Below are positions 57,438 through 64,000 of a stretch of DNA of 64,000 bases, in pieces. Each line of letters begins with the position of its first letter. The stretch's first letter is position 1. Origin of the DNA: Clostridiaceae bacterium (GTDB lineage: Bacteria > Bacillota > Clostridia > Lachnospirales > Lachnospiraceae); contig CABJBA010000006.1 of the NCBI GenBank assembly GCA_902363735.1, positions 1 through 64,000 of the forward strand, given 5' to 3'. Position numbers and translations under genes: made by a program. The notes beneath the pieces were generated by a model. That model was not told the DNA's origin. It did not search any database and saw only the letters and a program-made list of their open reading frames with translations.

Positions 57438-57498
57438 ACAGACAGTCACTGACTGTCTGAAAACTAATTGAATTCAGTTGTTATCAAAAGGAGGATTT

Positions 57499-58671
57499 AT
57501 GAAACCAGATAATTTACCGGAACGTGGAGAGATTATTGCCCGGCTGTATGAGCACTGGCAGCCAGTTCCTTCTCATGAAACGGTGAAACTTGATGCAGCC
57601 TGTGGCAGGGTTTTAGCCGCTGATCTTGAATCAAAGGCTACTCTTCCCGTATGCCGCAGTGCCGGACCGGATGGGATTGCAGTGAGAGTATCGGATTTTG
57701 AGAATGGGGTTCCTGATACCAAGGGCTGGAAGAAGGGAATTGATTTCTGTATGGCGGACACAGGGGATGATTTTGATGATCCCTTTGATACGGTGATTCC
57801 TATTGAAGCAGTAAGTTTTTTAGATCATGGCGGTGTTGAACTGCGTCTGGACAAGCCGCTGGAAAGGGGACAAGGGGTCAGCCTGAGGGGCAGCCGTTTG
57901 GAAGAAGGGGAACTTTTACTTGAAAAGGGTGCTGTTTTAACTCCATGGAACTTAAATCTTCTGGCCAGCGGAGGTTATGGAGAAGTTCCGGTCATTGTAA
58001 AGCCTAAAGTGATCTACATACCGACTGGCAGTGAACTGATTGATCCCGGCAGTCTGCCGGCCAGAGGAGAAAACATAGAGTCCAATGGTCTGATGATCCA
58101 GTCTCTTTTGGAGAGCTGGGGAGCCCAGGTGGTCAGATACCCCATCTGCAAGGATATCCAGTGTAATTTGGAAGACATGCTTCAAAAAGCCCTTTTAGAA
58201 GGGGATATTGTTTTAATTAACGGTGGTTCCTCCAAGGGAAGTGAAGATTTCAATACCCGTATGATACGCAGCCGCAGTACCTATTTTCAGCATGGAGCAC
58301 GTTCCGTTCCCGGATTTCCTGTAGGGGCGGGTATGGTAGAAGGAAAACCTGTCATTAATCTTCCTGGACCTCCTATGGCGGCCTTTAGTGTGGTCCATTG
58401 GTGCGCCAAGGCTCTTGTGTTCCGGGGTCTTGGAATTCCTGTTCCCATGCCCAAAACAACAGAAGCAATTTTGCAGGAGGAAATGAAGGCACCTGAAAAG
58501 CTGGACTTTTACCAGCGGCTCTATCTGAAAGAGAGCAGCCAAGGGATTCTGGCATTCCCTATGAAGCAGGAGAGAGGAGCCAGATGCATGGCCCTTTGCA
58601 ATGGGCTGATCGTGCTGAGAGCAGGTTCCTATTACGAAAAAGGCCAACGGATTTTGGTTGAGTGGTTATGA
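57499..58671 (+). CDS. Molybdopterin molybdotransferase MoeA-family protein
   Basis: A 390-residue protein of the MoeA type, which inserts molybdate or tungstate into molybdopterin. LPVCRSAGPDGIAVR corresponds to the usual S-A-M-D-G-Y-A-V segment with the aspartate kept but G-P in place of M. PTGSELIDPGSLPARGENIESN and LINGGSSKGSEDFNTRMI are the other active-site stretches. ATG 57499 follows AAAGGAGG. Its position between two importers links uptake with cofactor assembly. The stop overlaps the next start (ATGA). Confidence 0.88.
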   Translation: MKPDNLPERGEIIARLYEHWQPVPSHETVKLDAACGRVLAADLESKATLPVCRSAGPDGIAVRVSDFENGVPDTKGWKKGIDFCMADTGDDFDDPFDTVIPIEAVSFLDHGGVELRLDKPLERGQGVSLRGSRLEEGELLLEKGAVLTPWNLNLLASGGYGEVPVIVKPKVIYIPTGSELIDPGSLPARGENIESNGLMIQSLLESWGAQVVRYPICKDIQCNLEDMLQKALLEGDIVLINGGSSKGSEDFNTRMIRSRSTYFQHGARSVPGFPVGAGMVEGKPVINLPGPPMAAFSVVHWCAKALVFRGLGIPVPMPKTTEAILQEEMKAPEKLDFYQRLYLKESSQGILAFPMKQERGARCMALCNGLIVLRAGSYYEKGQRILVEWL

Positions 58672-59684
58672 GGGAGCGTCTGATCTTGGCAGGACTGTGG
58701 ATTGCTCTGGCTGTGGCAGCAGTTGCTTCTTTGGCGGTGGGCCGATTTGGAATGTCCCTTGAAGAAATTTTTCAGACCTTTGGAAAGGTCATATCCGGAC
58801 AGATTGAGACTAATTCCAAGGAAGCTGCGGTTTTATTTGTCATTCGGATACCTCGAATACTGATGGCTGTCATTGTGGGTTCTGCTTTAGCTGCAGCAGG
58901 TGCCTCCTATCAGGGACTTTTTAAAAACCCTATGGTATCTCCCGATCTTTTGGGGGTTTCCTCGGGCGCCTCTGTGGGGGCGTGTCTTGCCCTGCTTTTG
59001 TCCATGGAGGGAATCCGGGTACAGCTGACGGCTTTTTTGTTCGGGCTGGCAGCAGTATTTTTAGTGCTTGCTATCAGTGCATCAGTTACCCGGGCCAGCG
59101 GAGGAGGACTGCTGATTCTGGTGTTGTCGGGGACAGTGATTTCATCACTGTGTTCTGCCTTTACTTCCTTAATGAAATACCTTGCGGATACGGATACCAA
59201 GCTGCCGGAAATCACTTTCTGGCTTATGGGAAGCTTTGCCAAAACAGGAGGCTGGCGTAATGTGGCAATACTTGGCTGTTTTTATCTTTTAGGCAGCATT
59301 CCTCTTATTTTATTGCGCTGGAAAATAAATGCAATGGCATTTGGAGAAGAAGAGGCCAAAGCAATGGGGGTGGATACAGCGCGTGTAAGACTTGTGATTA
59401 TTCTAAGCTCTACACTGCTTACGGCATCATCGGTTGCCCTTTGCGGTGTAATTGGCTGGGTGGGACTGGTGGTCCCCCATATTGCCCGATTTCTTGTGGG
59501 GCCTAATTATTTATCCCTTCTGCCCTGCTCCATGCTTGTAGGGGGCTTGTTTATGTTGATCGTGGACAATTTTGCCCGCAGTCTTACGGCGGGGGAAATT
59601 CCTTTGGGAGTGCTTACTTCTATTATTGGGGCACCCATATTTTTATATCTGCTTTTTAAGCGGAAAGGGGGGTGGTCCTCATAG
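58668..59684 (+). CDS. FecCD/BtuC-type ABC permease 2
   Basis: A 338-residue permease with about ten membrane helices. GSALAAAGASYQGLFKNPM and VSPDLLGVSSGASVGA, EEEAKAMGVD and CGVIGWVGLVVPHIARF mirror permease 1, so the two arose by duplication and have since diverged. ATG 58668 overlaps the MoeA stop. It is followed by its own ATPase and binding protein. Confidence 0.9.
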   Translation: MRERLILAGLWIALAVAAVASLAVGRFGMSLEEIFQTFGKVISGQIETNSKEAAVLFVIRIPRILMAVIVGSALAAAGASYQGLFKNPMVSPDLLGVSSGASVGACLALLLSMEGIRVQLTAFLFGLAAVFLVLAISASVTRASGGGLLILVLSGTVISSLCSAFTSLMKYLADTDTKLPEITFWLMGSFAKTGGWRNVAILGCFYLLGSIPLILLRWKINAMAFGEEEAKAMGVDTARVRLVIILSSTLLTASSVALCGVIGWVGLVVPHIARFLVGPNYLSLLPCSMLVGGLFMLIVDNFARSLTAGEIPLGVLTSIIGAPIFLYLLFKRKGGWSS

Positions 59685-60478
59685 AACTGAAAATGGAACA
59701 TATAACCTGTGGGTATGGAAAGAAAGAAGTTGTTAAAGGACTTTCTGCATCTGTGGGTTCCGGGGATATTCTCTGCCTCCTGGGTTCCAACGGTGTGGGA
59801 AAAACTACGCTGTTTAAAACCATTCTGGGATTTTTACCCTTATTAGACGGCCGCATTACCATTGGGGGAATAGAAACAGGGGGAATTTCCCGGCTTCAAT
59901 ATGCAAAGTTAGTGGGGTATGTTCCCCAGACCCATAATGCTCCCTTTGCTTTTTCCGTGCTGGATGTGGTTATGCTGGGCCGAACCGCTTATTTGGGAGC
60001 ATTTGGCCGTCCAGGACCTAAAGATGTGGAAAAAGCTTATGAGGTACTTGAAGAACTGCAGATCAGTTATCTTGCCAACCGTGTATTTACGGAACTGTCA
60101 GGAGGGGAACGGCAGATGGTCATGATTGCCAGGGCTTTGGTGCAGGAACCAGCTTTTATTATGCTGGATGAGCCAACTTCCAATTTGGATTTTGGCAATC
60201 AGACCAAGGTTCTGCAGCAGGTATTGGAATTGTCCCGAAAAGGAATCGGTGTCATTATGACCACACATGCACCAGACCATGCTTTTTTATGTAAAGGCAA
60301 GGTGGTTCTCCTTTATAGGGATCATACATATGAGTCAGGAGACGTCCGGCAAGTGGTTACCGGAGAGAGCCTGTCAAAGGCTTATGGACTGCCGGTTAAA
60401 ATTGCATCAGAAAAGAAAGATGGAGAAGAGATTTGCTATTGCTATCCGGTTATGAACAGACCTTGCCATGTAAGATAG
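59672..60478 (+). CDS. FecE/BtuD-type ABC ATPase 2
   Basis: A 268-residue ATPase. Walker A GSNGVGKTTLF, Q-loop YVPQTHNAPFAFSVLDVVML, signature ELSGGERQMVM, Walker B IMLDEPTSNLD, H-loop TTHAPDHA. GTG 59672 overlaps the permease by 13 bases and adjoins AAAGGGGG; ATG 59693 is an alternative. It is a paralogue of ATPase 1. Confidence 0.9.
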   Translation: MVLIELKMEHITCGYGKKEVVKGLSASVGSGDILCLLGSNGVGKTTLFKTILGFLPLLDGRITIGGIETGGISRLQYAKLVGYVPQTHNAPFAFSVLDVVMLGRTAYLGAFGRPGPKDVEKAYEVLEELQISYLANRVFTELSGGERQMVMIARALVQEPAFIMLDEPTSNLDFGNQTKVLQQVLELSRKGIGVIMTTHAPDHAFLCKGKVVLLYRDHTYESGDVRQVVTGESLSKAYGLPVKIASEKKDGEEICYCYPVMNRPCHVR

Positions 60479-60510
60479 AAAATATTAAATTTAGAAAGGT
60501 GAGAATTGTG

Positions 60511-61626
60511 ATGAAAAGAAAAAGTATGTTAAGGAGAGCGGCAGCATTGCTGCTTATAATGTGTTTATTATCCGTCGCAGGATGCAGCAGTCAAAAGGGA
60601 AATGGCATCCAGACTGAGGTTTCTTCTGTTTCCAAAGAAACAGAAACTGCTGCTTTGACAGAAAGCAGTAAGGAAGAGAATGGAGGAATCCGCACAGTCA
60701 TTAACATTGACGGAACTAAGGTTGAAATTCCTGCAGAAGTGACTGGGGTCGCACCTACTATCGGAGCGTTTGCCCATATTACTGCTATGCTTGGAGGCAG
60801 TGAACAAATCGCTGCAAGTATTAAGGATTTATCTCCCATCTTTTATTCTGTATGGCCAAAGACTAATCCCGATGGACATGATACCAGCAGCATGGAGGAT
60901 ATTATTGCGTCAGGAGCCCAGGTTGTCTATGGACCTAATTTTACAGACGAACAAAGAGGACAGCTGGAAGCAGCAGGAATTGCAGTGCTGCAGATCAATG
61001 CCTTTTCAAATGCTGAGGAAATGAAGTCCATTGTTACATTAATCGGGGATATCCTTGGCAATGATGGACCGGAACGGGCAAAAGCCTTTAATGCTTATTA
61101 TGACAGCAATATTGAATATGTAAAAACTATGACCAAGGACCTGGATGAAAACCAAAAAGTACGGGTTTTAAACCTACGCTATGGAGGCGATAATTATACC
61201 ACTGTCAATGGTAAGGATATTTCCGCCTTTTATGTGGAAGCTGCCGGAGGAAGCTTTGTTTCCGGTGATTACCAGGGAACCGGAGGCGCTATGACCGTAA
61301 ATGCAGAACAGATTATTGAGTGGGATCCTGATGTTATTTTCACTATGGGGCGCAGTGCTCATGACCAGATTGTCAATGATCCTGCACTGGCAAGTGTTTC
61401 GGCAGTGGCAAACGGAAATGTATTTACCGAGCCTTCGGGAACTTATCCCTGGTCTGTCCGCTCTGCAGAGGGAGCGCTGATGCCTTTGTTCCTTGCAAAA
61501 ATCATGTATCCTGATATATTTAAAGATCTGTCGGTAGAAGATAAAACAAGGGAATTTTATAAGGATATGTATGGTTATTCTCTGTCTGACGAAGAGGTGA
61601 AGACTATTATGGCAGGCAGAGAATAG
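60511..61626 (+). CDS. Lipoprotein substrate-binding protein 2 (BtuF/MolA type)
   Basis: A 371-residue lipoprotein with lipobox SVAGC after an N-terminal basic-hydrophobic signal. Conserved parts are TVINIDGTKVEIPAEVTGV, DIIASGAQVVYGP and INAEQIIEWDPDVIFTMGR-like NAEQIIEWDPDVIFT. The C-terminal REFYKDMYGYSLSDEEVKTI resembles the C-terminus of the first binding protein (DFYKLFYHVELSDEDVEII), showing common origin. ATG 60511 follows AAAGGTGAG. It is the last gene of the operon and is followed by a terminator. Confidence 0.87.
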   Translation: MKRKSMLRRAAALLLIMCLLSVAGCSSQKGNGIQTEVSSVSKETETAALTESSKEENGGIRTVINIDGTKVEIPAEVTGVAPTIGAFAHITAMLGGSEQIAASIKDLSPIFYSVWPKTNPDGHDTSSMEDIIASGAQVVYGPNFTDEQRGQLEAAGIAVLQINAFSNAEEMKSIVTLIGDILGNDGPERAKAFNAYYDSNIEYVKTMTKDLDENQKVRVLNLRYGGDNYTTVNGKDISAFYVEAAGGSFVSGDYQGTGGAMTVNAEQIIEWDPDVIFTMGRSAHDQIVNDPALASVSAVANGNVFTEPSGTYPWSVRSAEGALMPLFLAKIMYPDIFKDLSVEDKTREFYKDMYGYSLSDEEVKTIMAGRE

Positions 61627-61669
61627 CATCCTTGTGACCGCCCATGGCAACAGTTGAAAATCGTTATGG

Positions 61670-61709
61670 AAAAAACCGGAACACGCTGTTTTAAGTGTTC
61701 CGGTTTTTG
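61670..61709 (+). terminator. Terminator of the metal-uptake operon
   Basis: AAAAACCGGAACAC pairs with GTGTTCCGGTTTTT around a nine-base loop. Confidence 0.9.
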
Positions 61710-61729
61710 TCATTCAGCCGGGACTTCGC

Positions 61730-61765
61730 TTGACAAACCAGTCAGTTATGTTCATAATGAACATA
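61730..61765 (+). promoter_or_regulatory. Promoter with palindromic operator upstream of rarA
   Basis: TTGACA at 61730-61735, a 17-base spacer and CATAAT at 61753-61758. TATGTTCAT-A-ATGAACATA (61747-61765) is a perfect 19-base palindrome over the -10, a likely repressor site. From about 61767 an in-frame stretch without a good start codon (ending in a TGA inside rarA) encodes an acidic segment VITYTEDSSQEVIEDIERTL; it may be a remnant or an artefact. Confidence 0.5.
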
Positions 61766-61880
61766 TAAGAAACTTCGGGAGATTGTAAGAAGTGGAATAA
61801 GGTAATTACTTACACGGAGGACAGCAGCCAGGAAGTGATTGAGGACATAGAAAGGACTTTGGAATTACAGGAGAAAGAAC

Positions 61881-63200
61881 ATGGATTTATTTGATTATAT
61901 GAGAGAGAGCACCATGGAAAAGGAATCCCCTCTGGCCTCAAGACTCCGGCCCTCCACTCTTGATGAGGTGGTGGGACAGCAGCATATTATTGGAAAGGAT
62001 AAACTGCTTTACCGGGCGATTAAGGCGGATAAGCTGGGGTCGGTGATCTTTTACGGGCCTCCGGGAACGGGAAAGACCACTTTAGCCAGGGTCATTGCCA
62101 ATACTACCAGCGCAGATTTTAAACAGTTGAATGCGACAGTAGCCGGAAAAAAGGACATGGAAGAGATTATAAAAGGAGCCAAGGATGCTCTGGGGATGTA
62201 CGGGAAAAAGACGATTCTCTTTGTGGACGAGATTCACCGTTTTAATAAGGGGCAGCAGGATTACCTTCTTCCTTTTGTTGAAGACGGGACTGTTATTCTT
62301 ATTGGAGCCACTACAGAAAATCCTTATTTTGAGGTAAACGGGGCTCTTCTATCCAGGTCCCGGATTTTTGAACTGGAAACACTGGAGAAAGATGATATCA
62401 AGGAACTGATCCGCCGGGCTGTTTATGACAAGGAAAAGGGAATGGGTTCTTATGAGGCTGTCATTGATGAGGAGGCTATGGATTTTTTAGCTGATGTGGC
62501 AAACGGAGATGCCAGAGCCGCATTAAATGCCATAGAACTTGGTATTATGACAACTGACAGGGATACATCGGACGGTAAAATTCATATTAATATGGATGTA
62601 GCCCAGGAATGTATTCAAAAAAGGGTAATCCGCTATGATAAGGCAGGCGATAACCATTATGATACGATATCCGCCTTTATTAAGAGCATGAGAGGCTCAG
62701 ACCCTGACGCAGCGGTATATTATCTGGCCCGAATGCTTTATGCAGGAGAAGATATTAAATTTATAGCAAGAAGAATCATGATCTGTGCTTCTGAGGACGT
62801 GGGAAATGCAGACCCTCAGGCTCTTGTGGTGGCGGTGTCTGCTGCTCAGGCGGCAGAGAGAATCGGGCTTCCGGAAGCCCAGATTATTCTGTCACAGGCG
62901 GTCACTTATGTGGCGTCGGCTCCCAAGAGCAATGCGGCATGTCTGGCAGTGTTTCAAGCACTGGACTCGGTGAAAAACCAGAAAACCATGCCTGTGCCTG
63001 TACATTTACAGGACTCCCATTATAAGGGGGCAGGAAAGCTGGGTCATGGACAGGGTTACCTTTATGCCCATGACTATCCCAACCATTATGTCAGGCAGCA
63101 GTATCTTCCGGATGGCATGGAGGAAGCCTCTTTTTACAGCCCCACAGAAAATGGTTATGAGAAAAAAATAAAAGAACACTTAAGTTTTCTGAAAAAATGA
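61881..63200 (+). CDS. rarA: Replication-associated recombination protein A (AAA+ ATPase)
   Basis: A 439-residue AAA+ protein related to clamp loaders, acting at stalled replication forks. GPPGTGKTTLARVIAN is Walker A, FVDEIHRFNKGQQD is Walker B, and GATTENPYFEVNGALLSRSR is sensor 1 with the arginine finger. The C-terminal DPDAAVYYLARMLYAGED and the PVPVHLQDSHYKGAGKLGHG stretch are typical of MgsA/RarA. RBS ACAGGAGAAAG precedes ATG 61881. Confidence 0.96.
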   Translation: MDLFDYMRESTMEKESPLASRLRPSTLDEVVGQQHIIGKDKLLYRAIKADKLGSVIFYGPPGTGKTTLARVIANTTSADFKQLNATVAGKKDMEEIIKGAKDALGMYGKKTILFVDEIHRFNKGQQDYLLPFVEDGTVILIGATTENPYFEVNGALLSRSRIFELETLEKDDIKELIRRAVYDKEKGMGSYEAVIDEEAMDFLADVANGDARAALNAIELGIMTTDRDTSDGKIHINMDVAQECIQKRVIRYDKAGDNHYDTISAFIKSMRGSDPDAAVYYLARMLYAGEDIKFIARRIMICASEDVGNADPQALVVAVSAAQAAERIGLPEAQIILSQAVTYVASAPKSNAACLAVFQALDSVKNQKTMPVPVHLQDSHYKGAGKLGHGQGYLYAHDYPNHYVRQQYLPDGMEEASFYSPTENGYEKKIKEHLSFLKK

Positions 63201-63224
63201 CTTTTCTTTTTTTGCGTTACGGTA

Positions 63225-63360
63225 TATAATGAGCATATCATACGACCTGATTTAACGTGATTTGGGCCGGAAGTATTTCCGGCCATCTGTTTACGATATT
63301 CTATCGTAGGCCATTCCCAAACTTGTAAAATACTAGCTTGATTTTTAATGGAAATCAAGC
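63225..63360 (+). promoter_or_regulatory. Promoter box and structured leader of rho
   Basis: TATAAT at 63225-63230 (no clear -35) precedes a leader with GGCCGGAA-GTAT-TTCCGGCC (63265-63284) and GCTTGATTT/AAATCAAGC (63336-63360). Rho genes often have long leaders for autoregulation; the identity of this one is not known. Confidence 0.45.
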
Positions 63361-63416
63361 ATTTGATGGTTTTTAGAACAATTGGATTCCTTATAAAAAT
63401 TCAGAAGGAGAATTAT

Positions 63417-64000
63417 ATGCGTGAAAAATTACAAACATTGCCGCTGGCGGAGTTGAAGGAGCTTGCAAAAGCCCGGGGAATCAAAGGGAGCAGTGTTATG
63501 CGGAAAGCTGAAATTATAGATTTGCTTTGTAAACTGGAAGAGGACCAGGCTTCTTCGGCAGCACCGGTTCAGCCATTGCCGGTAACTGTGGATCAGCAAG
63601 CCGTTCCGACAGGGGGAGGACAGAAAAAGACGGTTGTCCGCTCCTACAGGCAGCCAGAGCAGCCAAGGTCTGGAAGCAACCGGCCAGCGCCGGGAAATAA
63701 TGCGGAGATTCCTGTCAGGAGTGAGGTGCGTCAGGAGCATATGCCGGAGGAACCAAAACCGGATTTCCAGCCCAGCCCTGAGCTGCAGGAGCTGGACAGC
63801 GGCATAGAGGCTCACGGTATTTTAGAGGTAATGCCTGACGGCTTCGGATTTATCCGCTGTGAGAATTATCTTCCCGGAGAAAATGACGTCTATGTGGCAC
63901 CTTCCCAGATCCGCCGTTTTAATATGAAAACAGGGGATATCATCCACGGCAGCCGCAGAGTGAAAGCACCAACAGAGAAGTTCGCCGCTTTGCTGTATGT
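63417..64000 (+). CDS. rho: Transcription termination factor Rho, 5' part
   Basis: The frame is open to the window's end (194 codons seen), so the gene is truncated by the edge. The N-terminal Rho-N segment is LPLAELKELAKARGIKG...KAEIIDLL. A variable basic, proline- and glutamine-rich insertion (about residues 45-125) follows. The RNA-binding cold-shock domain then begins: ILEVMPDGFGFIRCENYLPG and DVYVAPSQIRRFNMKTGD. The ATPase motor lies beyond the window. AAGGAG is seven bases before ATG 63417. Confidence 0.93.
   Translation, partial: MREKLQTLPLAELKELAKARGIKGSSVMRKAEIIDLLCKLEEDQASSAAPVQPLPVTVDQQAVPTGGGQKKTVVRSYRQPEQPRSGSNRPAPGNNAEIPVRSEVRQEHMPEEPKPDFQPSPELQELDSGIEAHGILEVMPDGFGFIRCENYLPGENDVYVAPSQIRRFNMKTGDIIHGSRRVKAPTEKFAALLY

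Noticed and set aside
51502..61626. Iron-siderophore or cobalamin uptake as the function of the importer genes
   Set aside because: The BtuCD/FecCD fold alone would allow it, but the ModE-type regulator and MoeA inside the operon favour molybdate or tungstate. It remains an alternative.

Overview
The window is chromosomal DNA from a spore-forming, low-to-mid-GC Clostridia, most likely a Lachnospiraceae of the Lacrimispora/[Clostridium] type. The evidence is spoIIID, a CotS-type coat gene, YtvI and a DUF3794-LysM protein, sigma-E-like promoters, a T-box, single-domain ModE-type and ABC-F proteins, strong AGGAGG ribosome sites and many TTG/GTG starts. I see no transposon, phage or CRISPR array. 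Most of the window is housekeeping sequence, with a few unusual regulatory and accessory blocks.

Layout. 1-164: 3' end of a 23S rRNA and its terminator, with no 5S after it. 0.27-2.4 kb: tyrosine phosphatase, HD-GYP protein, spoIIID. 2.48-2.84 kb: a non-coding RNA with its own promoter and terminator. 2.9-9.7 kb: a six-gene polyamine operon running arginine to agmatine to putrescine to spermidine, with both a SpeE-like and a carboxyspermidine branch. 9.7-16.9 kb: AraC regulator, PrcB-like lipoprotein, cysE, DUF3794-LysM, GIY-YIG, hemolysin III, pseudouridine synthase, ytvI. 17-24 kb: M20 peptidase, T-box/proS, cca, cotS-like, phosphohexomutase. 24-33 kb: membrane protein, ABC-F, mreB/mbl, recD2, comFC, GNAT, and a MerR-methyltransferase fusion. 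33.1-36.1 kb: rfbABD behind a promoter with MerR-type geometry. 36.1-43.2 kb (minus strand): complete F1Fo ATP synthase operon atpZ-I-B-E-F-H-A-G-D-C, with a c subunit carrying Na+-type ligands. 43.5-47.1 kb: rpmG-secE-nusG-rplK-rplA-rplJ-rplL, with L1 operator mimics before both rplK and rplA and an L10 leader. 47.2-51 kb: cspA, a polysaccharide deacetylase, then (minus strand) two PII-like proteins and a DUF1538 membrane protein. 51.0-61.6 kb: a ModE-like repressor divergent from a ten-gene metal (molybdate/tungstate) uptake and handling operon. 61.9 kb to the end: rarA and the 5' part of rho.

The most interesting material is the 51-61.6 kb Mo/W cluster. It has two complete BtuCD/MolBC-type importers plus a signal-less binding-protein homologue, an ABC ATPase with an extra N-terminal domain, a CxxC-containing HypB-like GTPase and MoeA. 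Next are the PII-PII-DUF1538 cassette, the MerR-methyltransferase fusion with its 19-bp-spacer promoter, the orphan RNA at 2.5 kb and the duplicated L1 operator. All functional calls come from reading motifs by eye; no database search was possible.
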